Positions 50,696-59,834 of a DNA stretch of 64,000 nucleotides are shown here, in pieces; the stretch's first letter is position 1, and each line of letters begins with the position of its first letter. Origin of the DNA: Chloroflexota bacterium (GTDB lineage Bacteria; Chloroflexota; Anaerolineae; Promineifilales; Promineifilaceae); assembly GCA_022616275.1 (NCBI GenBank), contig JAKEFB010000042.1, positions 158,077 to 222,076 of the forward strand, in the 5' to 3' direction. A program made the position numbers and the translations under genes. The notes under the pieces were generated by a model. The model saw only the letters and a program-made list of their open reading frames with translations. It had not been told where the DNA came from and did no database searches.

Positions 50696-51609
50696 GGGGC
50701 GGGCTGGGTGAGCAGGAGGTACTCGGTCAGGGTGAGGCCTTGTGTTTTCAGCAGGGTGGCTAGTTCGGGGCCGACGTAGCGGTAGTGCCAGGGTTCATAG
50801 AAGAAGCCGGTCAGGTCAAAGGCTTCGCGCGGGTAGCTGAGGGTGAAGCCGTACTCATGGGCGTGTTCGGCCAGCCACTGCCCCTCACTGGTCATGTAAA
50901 AGTAAGTGTGGAACTGGATGTTCTCCTGGCCGACAATTCCGGGCAGCTCCGGCGAGCCAAAGTCAATCGTCGTTCCAAGCTGGTGTTCGCTATGGCCGGG
51001 TGGAGCGCTGACGATGGCGGCGCTGTCTGGCGTCTGGGTCTGCCATTTGTTCCAGGCGATGGCCTGGGCAGCATAGCTGCGGTAGCCGGAGACGATGGTG
51101 GGCTGCAAGCCGGCCGCCAGCATGTCGTTAATGAGGCGGACCAGGGGTTCGACGAGCACCTGGCGAACCTCGGTGGGGTAGCCCAGGGTAATGGTTACGG
51201 GCAAGTAGTCGGACAGCGGCGCCAGATCGGCCGGCTCGTAGTCGCGGCTCAGTCCATACTGGCGGGTGACCAGAATAAGCAAGTTGTCGGTCGGTACGCG
51301 TTGTTCGCACGAACTAATAGCGGTTGGCGTCGCTGTGGCGGTAGCCGTTGCCGTGGCTGTGGCCGTAGCTTTGGCCGTGGGAGATGGTGTGGTAGTGGGA
51401 TTAGGAGTGGCGGTAGGGGGCGTGGTCAGGGTCAGTGGTGGCGGGAGGAAAGGTTGAGCCGAGGAAGAGTTCATAGGTACAACTCTGGTAGCTGCCAATG
51501 TAATTCCCGTTGGTTCTGGCGTAGATACATAGTTTTTACTTATAACTTCGGCCGTTTGGCAAGCACCTAAAAGGGCTGTTAATACGACAAATAATAGTAA
51601 AGGACGCAT
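50683..51609 (-). CDS. M15-family (VanY-like) D-Ala-D-Ala carboxypeptidase lipoprotein
   Basis: The 308-aa lipoprotein has a signal ending LLGAC (Cys17), a linker containing an Ala-Thr dipeptide tract (ATATATATATATAT), and an M15B domain: IVSGYRSYAAQ, GHSEHQLGTTIDFGSP (zinc His and Asp) and EPWHYRYVG (catalytic Glu and zinc His). It trims peptidoglycan stem peptides outside the membrane. It is transcribed first, with capA-like overlapping its end, so the two envelope enzymes form one unit. Confidence 0.92.
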   Translation of the reverse strand: MRPLLLFVVLTALLGACQTAEVISKNYVSTPEPTGITLAATRVVPMNSSSAQPFLPPPLTLTTPPTATPNPTTTPSPTAKATATATATATATATPTAISSCEQRVPTDNLLILVTRQYGLSRDYEPADLAPLSDYLPVTITLGYPTEVRQVLVEPLVRLINDMLAAGLQPTIVSGYRSYAAQAIAWNKWQTQTPDSAAIVSAPPGHSEHQLGTTIDFGSPELPGIVGQENIQFHTYFYMTSEGQWLAEHAHEYGFTLSYPREAFDLTGFFYEPWHYRYVGPELATLLKTQGLTLTEYLLLTQPAPCVP

Positions 51610-52145
51610 GGCTAGAAATTGTACTGTTGCAAGAGCACTCTAACCAGCCACGACTTATCGTTAACCAGGCGATAGCCGTTTATTAATCGGCCGTTAGTAA
51701 GAAACACCTACACTTTGTCAGACATTCTCTTACAACTTTAGCACCCGTTTTCTTGCTTGCATGTTCGGATTGTTCTTAGTAACATCCTTTTTTGCTGTAA
51801 AGCTATTGTGGAGTGAGGCCAATAGATCTAGAAGCTATCTACGTGCCGAGTTTTTGATAGTAGAGGTAGAGTAGTTTGGGGCCAGTCTTCTACATCGTAT
51901 ATTAAGACAGCCGGCTAATACGAAGCCGTATCACGTCAACGCCGTTTAAAGCGTGTGGCAGCGGATTGAATAGTGGGTGCGTGCCAGGATTCCGCCTGAT
52001 CTCTTACGGCCCGTCACTCCATTCACGAATGGCTATATACGACTTGAATGCAGCGGCATAAAGCAAAAGGTTATGTCTTAAGGGCGGAGCATGCCTGCAG
52101 GTAGTATAATAGAAAGGCCATTTGCTGAAGAGAGTAATTCCCCGA
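51610..52145 (+). promoter_or_regulatory. Gene-free region with a promoter for the sialidase-like operon
   Basis: More than 500 bases without a credible ORF and less GC-rich than the flanks. It contains no short-unit repeat. Near the right end TATAAT (52105-52110) is a perfect -10, with a poor -35 (GGGCGG region); transcription would start near 52117. The left part should contain the promoter of the minus-strand M15 gene, but I cannot place it. Confidence 0.45.
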
Positions 52146-54857
52146 ATGACGTTAAATAGAAAACGCTGTTTTACTGCCTTTGTCCTGTTTTTCTTACTGA
52201 GCCTGACGTCCGTTGCCAGCCTGAGCGTTGCTGTCCGTGTGGCAGCTCAATCTGGCAACGGAAGCTGGAGTACCCCGGTAAACATTTCCCAATCAGGTGC
52301 AGCTACCAGTCCTCAAATAGTGGTAGATGCCAGTGGCACGGTTCATGTTGTCTGGCAGGATAGCTTGGCCGGCTTTGTCTATATGCGCGGCGATGGGGAA
52401 ACGTGGGACTCAGCGACGCCCGTCGAGTTGCCTTTCGGCCGGCAGATCTTTTTGCTGGGGGGTGGGTCTTCGCGGCCGCTCTATACACCCCTGCTCAAGG
52501 CCGACAGCAGCGGCCGTATTCACGCCTTTTGGATGGATGACGAACAGGCGTTGTTTTATAGTCGCGTAACGACCGAGGAGTTCAGTACTCTGGCTTCCTG
52601 GACAAATCGCCAGCAATTGGGAGAGGCTGCGTTAGACGTAGAAGTGGCCGTTGACACGGCCGGCCGCCTGCATTTGAGTTACGTGCGGCCGTTGGACAGC
52701 GACCAGTTTCCCGCCGGCATTTACTATCGCCAGTCGAGCGACGGCGGCACCACCTGGACTAACCCGGTTCTGTTGTACGCCTCTCCTTATTTTCGTGTCC
52801 TGGCAGCCAGCGATGCTCACTTGCAGGTAGTCACCCTAGAGACAGGCCAAGTTGTGGTGGCCTGGGATAACCGGCCGCAGGAGCGGATTTTCACAGCCCG
52901 TTCGGCCGACGGCGGCGCTACCTGGGAAGCTCCAGTGGAGATAGACCGTCGCCAGGAAAGCGACGGTGAGTTATCGGCCGGTCCTAACCAGATTACCCTT
53001 TTAGCCCTGGGGAATACCCTGCACATGATGTGGCAGGCCGGCCACGATGGCTTTGAATGCGCCCAGTATTACCAGCAATCCGCCGACGGTGGCGCTACCT
53101 GGCAGTTGCGGCGGCGCATACCCGAGACGGCCGAAGGCTGCCTGGAGACTGGCCAGTTTCTTGTTGGCCCAGGCGACCTGCTCATGTTGCTGGCCGCCAG
53201 TGACACAGGCGCCTATTTGCTGGCCTGGGATGGCGCACAGTGGAGCGACCCACGACGCCAGGCAGTCCTGGCTGCTTTTCTGAACCCGGAAACTTACCGG
53301 ACGGTCGAGTTTGGTTGCCGGCAGGCCGTCCCGGTTGGCGAACGCCTATTGGTGATAGGATGTGATGCGGCCGGCAACCGGAAAGATGTCTGGCTGGTCT
53401 CCCGGCCTCTGCCAGAGGTCATGGCCGAGTTTACGGCTGGTACCACAGGTATCTGGCGCTCGCCGGCTGCCGTGACGACCAGCGACAGTCCTAACGCCTT
53501 TCTCTGGCCGGCGCTGGTGGCCGACGCCGACGGGCAGTTACACGCCTTCTGGAGCCAGGCGGCCGGCGGGTCGGCGACGATCCATTATGCCCGTTGGGAC
53601 GGTCTCAACTGGTCGCAGCCAGTAGACGTGCTGGCTTCGCCGGAAGGGCAACCGGCCGAAGAGCCGGCCGTGGCTATCTATGGCGATCGTTTGCTGGTAA
53701 CCTGGAGCAGCGGCCAGGGAGGTGAGGTGTATTTTAGCCAGTCGCCGGCAGGCCTGGCCATATCACCGGCCGAATGGCTCGAGCCCGTACCCCTTCCCAT
53801 ACCTCGAATAACGGCTGGCGCTCCAACCATCGCTGTGAATGGCAACGGCGATATTTATGTTGCTTATACACTTCGCTTTAATGAGGATCGCGGTGTTTAT
53901 CTGACCCGGTCGGAAGATGGTGGTAGTAGCTGGAGCGATCCTTTGCTGGTGTTTGACGGTGTAGCAGCCGGGTGGGAGGTAGTTGACCAGCCATCGTTGG
54001 TTGTCACCGGAGACGGTGTGTTACACGCTATGTGGATGCATCGTTCCCTGCCGCCTGCCAATACACCGTTGGCTCTAGCTTATGCGGCTTCAACAGACAA
54101 TGGCGAAACCTGGTCAGAGGCGAACGAGTTTCCTTTTGAAGCAACACCACCCGTATGGGGAGATCTGGTTGCTTCGGGGTTGGAAACAGTACACCGGGTC
54201 TGGCAAGAAAATGAAGAAAATGACCCGGGTACTTTTTGGGCGCAGGTTTCACCAGACGGTGGGCTGTCCTGGGAACGGCCGGTGCGTATTTCTGACGTGG
54301 GGAACCCGGCCGGACCGGCGACGTTGACGGTGGATGGAGCTGGCCGGCCGGTATTGTTGCAGATGGTTAATGCCGCCGGCGAAACGGCCGGTGACGTTCT
54401 ACCAGTTATTCAACAGTGGTCCTGGACGGAGGGGGGCTGGACAACTGGTGAGAGCCTGGTACTGGCAACTGGCGCGAGCCAGGGACAAAACGACTTGGCC
54501 GCTGTGGTAGCCGCTGGCGGGAACCTGGGTGTCATTTACACTGGTCTGACGTTGAATGTAGAAACCGGCCGGGCGCAAGAAGCCCTCCTATTTAACCAGC
54601 GAGCGTTGGAATTGGTGGTGGCGACGCCGACCCCTTCACCACAACCTACCAGCGGTACATCACAAACACCAGAGCCGACGTTAACCCCGACCCTTTCTCC
54701 CCTCCGGCCGACGCCCACGGCTGTTTTTCCAAGAGACCTCAGTCAGGGGACTCTGGCCGGTGGTGGGCTAGGGTCAGTAGCGGCATTTGTGCCTGTTGGC
54801 CTGGTTGTTCTGGTCGTCTTGTTTGTAGGGATGCGTATGGTGCGCGGGAATCGCTGA
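52146..54857 (+). CDS. Membrane-anchored sialidase-like (BNR/Asp-box) surface protein
   Basis: The 903-aa protein has a signal peptide (about 1-32, FVLFFLLSLTSVASLSVAV), a beta-propeller-like ectodomain with six Asp boxes (SSDGGTTW, SADGGATW twice, SEDGGSSW, STDNGETW, SPDGGLSW), a Thr/Pro stalk and a C-terminal span (VAAFVPVGLVVLVVLFVG) with a basic tail. Asp boxes occur in sialidases and other propellers, but the catalytic Arg triad cannot be confirmed, so an enzymatic role is uncertain. I use ATG 52146; a TTG at 52122 is possible. The stop overlaps the TPR gene by one base. Confidence 0.82.
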   Translation: MTLNRKRCFTAFVLFFLLSLTSVASLSVAVRVAAQSGNGSWSTPVNISQSGAATSPQIVVDASGTVHVVWQDSLAGFVYMRGDGETWDSATPVELPFGRQIFLLGGGSSRPLYTPLLKADSSGRIHAFWMDDEQALFYSRVTTEEFSTLASWTNRQQLGEAALDVEVAVDTAGRLHLSYVRPLDSDQFPAGIYYRQSSDGGTTWTNPVLLYASPYFRVLAASDAHLQVVTLETGQVVVAWDNRPQERIFTARSADGGATWEAPVEIDRRQESDGELSAGPNQITLLALGNTLHMMWQAGHDGFECAQYYQQSADGGATWQLRRRIPETAEGCLETGQFLVGPGDLLMLLAASDTGAYLLAWDGAQWSDPRRQAVLAAFLNPETYRTVEFGCRQAVPVGERLLVIGCDAAGNRKDVWLVSRPLPEVMAEFTAGTTGIWRSPAAVTTSDSPNAFLWPALVADADGQLHAFWSQAAGGSATIHYARWDGLNWSQPVDVLASPEGQPAEEPAVAIYGDRLLVTWSSGQGGEVYFSQSPAGLAISPAEWLEPVPLPIPRITAGAPTIAVNGNGDIYVAYTLRFNEDRGVYLTRSEDGGSSWSDPLLVFDGVAAGWEVVDQPSLVVTGDGVLHAMWMHRSLPPANTPLALAYAASTDNGETWSEANEFPFEATPPVWGDLVASGLETVHRVWQENEENDPGTFWAQVSPDGGLSWERPVRISDVGNPAGPATLTVDGAGRPVLLQMVNAAGETAGDVLPVIQQWSWTEGGWTTGESLVLATGASQGQNDLAAVVAAGGNLGVIYTGLTLNVETGRAQEALLFNQRALELVVATPTPSPQPTSGTSQTPEPTLTPTLSPLRPTPTAVFPRDLSQGTLAGGGLGSVAAFVPVGLVVLVVLFVGMRMVRGNR

Positions 54858-55924
54858 TGAAAAGAGCCTGGCCGCCGCGCGCGCTGCTCTGGTTGGGAGC
54901 GGCCGGCGTCGTGGTTGTGATGACCCTCTATCCACTTTTCGACGTGGCCCTGGGCAACGTCGTCGCTGTTCAAACCTTAAAATCGGCCGGCGCCACGAGC
55001 GTCACCGATCCACCAGTTCCTCAGGGATGGGAAGGTTGCCGAACCGCCCACGCCACCGGCCGTTACTACCTGCTACATGGCGAAGCAGCCAGGGCGATGC
55101 CGACGCTGGAAAAAGGCGTGACCTGCGGTGGAGATCGCTGGGCCTGGTTTGATCTGGGCTGGGCGCAGTACCTCACCGGCGACCTGGAGAACGCCGCCCA
55201 CAGTTGGGCTATGGCCGGCGCTTACGATCATGCGGCCAACCTGGCGCGGCAAATTGCCCAGGAGGGCGACGTCGAAAAGACGGTGGCGGCCTGGGAGTTC
55301 GCCGCGGCCGTGGACCCAGAAGCGCAGGCTCCCTACGTCGAGATGGCTCGCCTGTTTCTGGTTTCAGACCCGGCCAGGGCGGAGGCGCTGTTGCAACAGG
55401 CCATCGAGGTGAATCCAAACGAAATCCTGGCTTACCTGGAATTGGCCGGCTTTTACGTGACTCAACAGCAAGATCTGGAGCAAGCCCACGTTTATTATCA
55501 GATGGCGCTGACCCAGGCGCCGGAAAACATCGTGGTGCTAACGCGCCTGGCAGAAAACGCGGTCCGGCTCGGCCGGACGGCCGAGGCGATTGAGCACTGG
55601 CAGCAGATTGCGGCGCTTTCGGAGGAGAGGCGAGCCCTGGCCTATTATACAATTGGCAACCTGACGCTGGCCGATAACAACGTGGCCTCAGCCCTGGAGT
55701 TCTTCCGGCAGGCTGTGGTCATTGAGCCGGCCAATAGCCAATATCTGCGAGGTCTGGCCCAGGCTTATGTCGCGGCCGGTTGCCAGGAGCAAGCCAGAGC
55801 AACTTACCAGCGCCTGCTGGGCCTGGAGCTGACGCCAGAACTCTGGGCGCAAATAGAGGCGGAGTTGGGTGAGTTAGCGAGTGCCCAGCAAGTGGAAGGA
55901 GTCAATTGTCCGGCGCTGCCATGA
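54857..55924 (+). CDS. TPR-repeat membrane protein
   Basis: The 355-aa protein has one N-terminal span (ALLWLGAAGVVVVMTLYPLF) and an extracytoplasmic array of tetratricopeptide repeats (about 70-340), for example AYLELAGFYVTQQQDLEQAH and TRLAENAVRLGRTAEAIEHW. TPRs mediate protein-protein contacts, often in glycan or exopolysaccharide assembly. It begins at TGATG overlapping the sialidase-like stop and ends with a four-base overlap into the dehydrogenase, so it belongs to the same operon. Confidence 0.86.
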   Translation: MKRAWPPRALLWLGAAGVVVVMTLYPLFDVALGNVVAVQTLKSAGATSVTDPPVPQGWEGCRTAHATGRYYLLHGEAARAMPTLEKGVTCGGDRWAWFDLGWAQYLTGDLENAAHSWAMAGAYDHAANLARQIAQEGDVEKTVAAWEFAAAVDPEAQAPYVEMARLFLVSDPARAEALLQQAIEVNPNEILAYLELAGFYVTQQQDLEQAHVYYQMALTQAPENIVVLTRLAENAVRLGRTAEAIEHWQQIAALSEERRALAYYTIGNLTLADNNVASALEFFRQAVVIEPANSQYLRGLAQAYVAAGCQEQARATYQRLLGLELTPELWAQIEAELGELASAQQVEGVNCPALP

Positions 55925-56883
55925 GCGATTTGCACGTTTTCATCTCGACCTCGTCGTTTGGCAATATGGATCGGCAACCGCTGGCAATGCTGGAAGCGGC
56001 CGGTATTGTCTATCGTTTGAACCCATACGGCCGGAAACTGAAGCCCGAGGAAAGTGTTCAACTGCTAGTCGGTGTAGACGGCCTGATAGCCGGCACCGAA
56101 CTGCTAGACCGGGGCGTTCTGGCTCAGGCCCCTCGCCTGCGTATTGTCTCCCGTTGCGGCACGGGCCTGGACAGCGTGGACCTGGCAGCGGCGGCCGAGC
56201 TGGGTATCCGGGTGACGAATACACCCGACGCCCACGTGGATGCGGTGGCTGAGCTGACCCTGGCCGGCATCCTGGATTTACTGCGGCGGGTCTCTTGCGC
56301 CGACCACCTGGTACGCCAGGGGCAGTGGGTGAAGCCGATGGGCCGGCTGCTGCGGGGTAAAACGGTGGGTATTGTCGGCCTGGGGCGGGTGGGCAAGGCG
56401 TTGGTGCAGTTGTTGCAACCGTTTGCCGTGACTGTTCTGGCCTATGACCCGTACCAGGACCCGGTTTTTGCCGGCCAATATGGCGTGCGGTACATTCCAC
56501 TGGAGGAGCTATTAGGCGCGGCCGACGTGGTTAGCCTGCACCTGTCCTATAGCCGTGAGCTGCGCCACTTTGTGGACGGAACGCGCCTGGCGCTGATGAA
56601 GCCGGAGGCTATCCTGGTCAACGTGGCTCGAGGCGGGTTGGTAGACGAGGCGGCGCTGGCAGCTTGTTTGCAATCGGGCCGGCTGGCCGGCGCCTACCTG
56701 GATACTTTTGAGCAGGAACCATACCAGGGGCCGCTGGCCGGGCTGGAGAACGTGGTCTTGACGCCGCACATTGGCTCCTACGCGGCCGAGGCCCGGCTAC
56801 GTATGGAGATGGAAGCGGTGGAAAACCTGCTGCGCTTTTTCCAGGAAAACGGCCGGTTGCCGGCCGGTGTGAGGGAAAGGTGA
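55921..56883 (+). CDS. D-isomer-specific 2-hydroxyacid dehydrogenase (SerA-like)
   Basis: The 320-aa NAD-dependent enzyme has the Rossmann motif VGIVGLGRVGKAL (about 145), the catalytic Arg in LVNVARGGLVDE, the Glu region DTFEQEP and the catalytic His in LTPHIGSYAAEARL. There is no C-terminal ACT domain, unlike many SerA enzymes. In a sugar operon such enzymes can supply a keto- or hydroxy-acid for an unusual sugar; the substrate is unknown. The start overlaps the TPR stop (ATGA) and the end overlaps the epimerase start (GTGA). Confidence 0.88.
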   Translation: MSDLHVFISTSSFGNMDRQPLAMLEAAGIVYRLNPYGRKLKPEESVQLLVGVDGLIAGTELLDRGVLAQAPRLRIVSRCGTGLDSVDLAAAAELGIRVTNTPDAHVDAVAELTLAGILDLLRRVSCADHLVRQGQWVKPMGRLLRGKTVGIVGLGRVGKALVQLLQPFAVTVLAYDPYQDPVFAGQYGVRYIPLEELLGAADVVSLHLSYSRELRHFVDGTRLALMKPEAILVNVARGGLVDEAALAACLQSGRLAGAYLDTFEQEPYQGPLAGLENVVLTPHIGSYAAEARLRMEMEAVENLLRFFQENGRLPAGVRER

Positions 56884-57788
56884 GCAAAGTCGCAGTCACG
56901 GGCGGTTCGGGCTTTTTAGGTAGCCACGTGGCGGCCGCCTTGACGGATCAGGGATATGAGGTTGTCATTTTTGACCGGCGGCCATCGTCTTACCTGCTAC
57001 CAGGCCAGAAAATGGTGGTGGGTGACATCCGAGAGCCGGCGGCCGTGGAGGAGGCGCTGGCCGGCTGCGAGGTCGTTTACCACCTGGCGGCGCTGGCCGA
57101 TTTGAACACTGCCCGCACCCGGCCGGTGGACACCGTTCACCTGAACATCGCCGGCACGGTCAATTGCCTGGAGGCAGCCCGCAAGACCAATGTCCGGCGG
57201 TTCATGTTTGCCAGCACGATTTACGTCTATAGCCGGGCGGGTGGTTTTTATCGCTGTAGCAAGCAGGCTGGCGAGGCTTATATTGAAGAGTACCATCGCC
57301 AGTTTGGCCTGGAGTACACCATTTTGCGGTATGGTAGCCTGTATGGCCCGCACGCCGACGAGAGCAACGGCGTTTACCGGCTGTTGTTGCAGGCGGCGAC
57401 GACCGGCCGCATTCGCCACACGGGGAGCCCGGACGAGAGCCGGGAATACATTCACGTGGAAGACGCCGCCCGGCTGAGCGTGACTGCCCTGGACGAAGGT
57501 TATGCCAACCGCCACCTGGTGCTGACCGGCCATTACCCGATGCGCCTGCGCGACCTGTTTACGATGTTCTCCGAGATTTTGGGCCGGCCGGTTGACGTCG
57601 AATACACGCCGCCGCCTGAAGGGGAGCCGGATGGCCATTACAAGGTTACGCCGTATGCTTTTAATCCGCGGGTCGGCCGCAAGCTGACGGCCAGTTATTA
57701 CGTGGACATGGGCCAGGGACTTTTACAAATGCTGGAACAGCTTTATGAGGAGGGGCGGGTATCCGTGGATATGGAGTTGACTAGTTAG
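56880..57788 (+). CDS. NAD-dependent sugar epimerase/dehydratase
   Basis: The 302-aa extended SDR has VTGGSGFLGSHVA at its start (GxxGxxG), VVYHLAALAD, the Ser region FMFASTIYVYS, the catalytic pair in YRCSK (Y-x3-K) and a C-terminal substrate domain (RLLLQAATTGRIRHTGSPDE). It likely epimerises or dehydrates an NDP-sugar. Translation starts at a GTG overlapping the previous stop and the next gene starts two bases after its own stop. Confidence 0.9.
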   Translation: MSKVAVTGGSGFLGSHVAAALTDQGYEVVIFDRRPSSYLLPGQKMVVGDIREPAAVEEALAGCEVVYHLAALADLNTARTRPVDTVHLNIAGTVNCLEAARKTNVRRFMFASTIYVYSRAGGFYRCSKQAGEAYIEEYHRQFGLEYTILRYGSLYGPHADESNGVYRLLLQAATTGRIRHTGSPDESREYIHVEDAARLSVTALDEGYANRHLVLTGHYPMRLRDLFTMFSEILGRPVDVEYTPPPEGEPDGHYKVTPYAFNPRVGRKLTASYYVDMGQGLLQMLEQLYEEGRVSVDMELTS

Positions 57789-57790
57789 TT

Positions 57791-58510
57791 ATGCACGTTG
57801 CCATTATTACCGCCCGGGCTGGGAGCAAATCAATCACTGATAAGAATGTTTATCAGGTTCAGGGCCAGCCATTGGTGGCTTACCCGATCCAGGCGGCGCT
57901 GGCAGCACGCCGGGTGAGCAAAATCTTTGTCTCGACCGATGGCCAATCTATTGCCGAGGTCGGCCGGGAGATGGGCTGCGAGATTATCTGGCGGCCGGAG
58001 GAGCTATGCGGCGACCACGTGAACCACGGCGAGGTCATCAAGCACGCCGTCGAATGGGTGGACGAGCGGTATCCCCAACTGGAAAGTGTCGTCTTGCTCC
58101 TCGGTAATACGGTGATGATAGATGGCGAGCTGATTGACGACAGCTTGCAAATCCTGGAGGAACGGCCGGACCTGGACTCGGTGATGAGTGTCTGGGAGGC
58201 GGCCGACGACCACCCTTTCCGCTCCTTGCAAATCAAGGATGGGCTGCTGCGGCCGTATGGCGACGAAAACCGGCAGGTGTCTACAGAACGGCAGTCCTAC
58301 CCTAAAGCGTATTACTATGACCAGGGTATCTGGACGTTTCGTAAGGGGTGTGTCCAGCATCACGACGGCCCCAATCCGTGGTGGTGGATGGGCAAACGTT
58401 CTTATCCGATTGTACGCAACTGGGTTACCGGCCGGGATATTCACACTCATCTGGACGTCAGTATCGCCGAGTGGTGGCTGGCGAATTATCCGGAGATTCG
58501 TCGGCTTTAG
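57791..58510 (+). CDS. CMP-sugar synthetase (acylneuraminate cytidylyltransferase family)
   Basis: The 239-aa enzyme joins CTP and an acidic or keto sugar to make a CMP-sugar. It has the nucleotide-binding start IITARAGSKSITDKN (usual form PARGGSKGIPxKN), FVSTDGQSIAEVGREMGCEI and DSVMSVWEAADDHPF. Since no sialic, legionaminic or pseudaminic synthase is nearby, the sugar is unknown. It closes the overlapping run from 52146 and is followed by a HAD phosphatase, a partnership common for such sugars. Confidence 0.88.
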   Translation: MHVAIITARAGSKSITDKNVYQVQGQPLVAYPIQAALAARRVSKIFVSTDGQSIAEVGREMGCEIIWRPEELCGDHVNHGEVIKHAVEWVDERYPQLESVVLLLGNTVMIDGELIDDSLQILEERPDLDSVMSVWEAADDHPFRSLQIKDGLLRPYGDENRQVSTERQSYPKAYYYDQGIWTFRKGCVQHHDGPNPWWWMGKRSYPIVRNWVTGRDIHTHLDVSIAEWWLANYPEIRRL

Positions 58511-58547
58511 AGCAGACGACAGACGACGGACGACAGACGAGGGAAAG
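58511..58547. repeat. CAGACGA heptamer tandem repeat
   Basis: AGCAGACGACAGACGACGGA and CGACAGACGAG: about four seven-base units between the synthetase stop and the HAD gene. There is no inverted arm. Confidence 0.7.
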
Positions 58548-58549
58548 TT

Positions 58550-59224
58550 ATGTCCCTACCTACTCAACTAAAAGCCATCATCTTCGATTTTGATGGGGTC
58601 ATCCTGGAGTCGGGGGACATAAAGACCCAGGCCTTTCTGGAGCTTTTTGCCGATTATCCCGACCACCAGCCGGCCATCTTGCAGCACCATCTGGCCAACC
58701 TGGGTGTGTCCCGTTACGACAAATTTGCCTGGATTTACCGGGAGTTGTTAGCCCGGCCGCTGGCCGAGGCGGAACGGGAACGGCTGGGCTGTGATTTTTC
58801 GGCCATCGTGCTGGACAAGGTTTTACGTTGCCCATTTGTGCCAGGCGCACTGGACGCGCTGCAATTGTTGCAGCCGCATTACTGCCTGTTTGTGGCTTCG
58901 GGCACACCGCAGGAAGAGCTGGAATTCATCGTCCGGCGGCGCAACCTGAATGGTTACTTTGCCGAAGTGTGGGGCGCGCCGTGCAAAAAGGCAGAGATTA
59001 TCCGGGGTATCCTGGAGCGACACGGCCTGGAACCTGAGGAAACGATGATGGTCGGGGATGGGCTGTCGGATTATGAAGCGGCCGTGGCGACCAGGGTTGG
59101 TTTTATTGCCCGTGATACGCCCGAACAGCAGCACAAGTGGTGCGAGTTAAACGTTAGCCGGGTGGCCGACCTGAACGAGCTTGGTTTGCTGATGGGAATG
59201 TCGTATACTTCCGGGCTTGTTTGA
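58550..59224 (+). CDS. HAD-superfamily phosphatase (class IA)
   Basis: The 224-aa protein has motif I IIFDFDGVILESGDIKTQ, motif II FVASGTPQEEL, the lysine in APCKKAEII and motif IV MMVGDGLSDYEAAVA. An alpha-helical cap lies between residues 20 and 90. In this setting it may dephosphorylate the sugar-9-phosphate or similar precursor of the CMP-sugar; that is inference from neighbourhood. It starts two bases after a CAGACGA repeat. Confidence 0.86.
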   Translation: MSLPTQLKAIIFDFDGVILESGDIKTQAFLELFADYPDHQPAILQHHLANLGVSRYDKFAWIYRELLARPLAEAERERLGCDFSAIVLDKVLRCPFVPGALDALQLLQPHYCLFVASGTPQEELEFIVRRRNLNGYFAEVWGAPCKKAEIIRGILERHGLEPEETMMVGDGLSDYEAAVATRVGFIARDTPEQQHKWCELNVSRVADLNELGLLMGMSYTSGLV

Positions 59225-59237
59225 CTGTAATTTTTCA

Positions 59238-59325
59238 GGGGAACACAGAGATCACGGAGTAGGGCAACCAAGGGTTACACGGGGATCGGCAATCAAGGAT
59301 TGCTCAGCGAGAGCACAAAGTTTAA
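59238..59325. repeat. Degenerate CACAGAG repeat and small hairpin
   Basis: GAACACAGAGATCACGGAGT and GAGAGCACAAAG are degraded CACAGAG units. Between them GGCAATC and GATTGCTC can pair. AAAGGAGG for the next gene follows. Confidence 0.5.
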
Positions 59326-59337
59326 AAGGAGGTTGAG

Positions 59338-59520
59338 ATGAGGAACTTTATTCGAGGAATGATTACGAATACGGGGGTCGTGGGCGAGTTTTTCCAGTTT
59401 TTGTGGGCGCGCAAGCTGTGGTGGCTGATTCCCATGGTCACCGTATTGATGCTCTTTGCCTTGTTGCTAATCTTTGCCTCTTCTTCTGGTATCGCGCCTT
59501 TCATCTATACGCTGTTTTAA
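59338..59520 (+). CDS. DUF5989 small membrane protein
   Basis: The 60-aa protein has a short amphipathic start (GVVGEFFQFLWARKLWWLIP), one transmembrane helix (MVTVLMLFALLLIFASSSG) and the conserved tail APFIYTLF. Proteins of this family are commonly encoded next to NodU/CmcH carbamoyltransferases together with an SxtJ-like protein, exactly as here. The role is unknown; it may anchor or help the carbamoyltransferase act on a membrane-bound substrate. AAAGGAGG lies eight bases before the ATG. Confidence 0.85.
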   Translation: MRNFIRGMITNTGVVGEFFQFLWARKLWWLIPMVTVLMLFALLLIFASSSGIAPFIYTLF

Positions 59521-59525
59521 GAGAT

Positions 59526-59580
59526 TTATCGCGAATGAGCGTACAACGCTTCACGAATGGGCGAATGACGCGAATGTGTT
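59526..59580. repeat. CGAATGA-family repeat with GCGTACAACGC core, second copy
   Basis: CGCGAATGA, GCGTACAACGCTTCACGAAT, GGGCGAATGACGCGAATG. It shares a 28-base block with the copy at 49032-49080, including the foldable GCGTACAACGC. Confidence 0.75.
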
Positions 59581-59600
59581 TTTTCAAGAAGGGGTAAAAC

Positions 59601-59831
59601 GTGGGTTTGTTGAAGAAAATATGGGAGGGTTGGAAGGCGTTCGGCCGCTTTATGGGCAATATGGTGGCCCGGGTGGTGCTGAGCCTTTTTTACTTTACCG
59701 TTTTCGTGCCTTTTGGGATTGGGGTGCGTTTGTTCTCTGATCCGCTGCAAATCAAGGGGGAGCGACCGAACGGCTGGCAGGAGCGGACGACGGGGGACCA
59801 GAGTTTGGAAGAGGTCGGGAGGCAGTTCTAG
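59601..59831 (+). CDS. SxtJ-like small membrane protein
   Basis: The 76-aa protein has an amphipathic start (LLKKIWEGWKAFGRFMGN), a hydrophobic segment (VVLSLFYFTVFVPFGIGV), then RLFSDPLQIK and a polar tail ending in LEEVGRQF. This layout (membrane segment, then a DPL motif) is that of SxtJ-family proteins linked to carbamoyltransferases. It uses a GTG start and ends three bases before the carbamoyltransferase start, so the pair is probably co-translated. Confidence 0.72.
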   Translation: MGLLKKIWEGWKAFGRFMGNMVARVVLSLFYFTVFVPFGIGVRLFSDPLQIKGERPNGWQERTTGDQSLEEVGRQF

Positions 59832-59834
59832 CTA

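Noticed and set aside
51610-52121. tRNA or small-RNA gene in the 500-base gap
   Set aside because: No cloverleaf with a TTCRA loop could be built, and no conserved stem pattern was visible by eye.
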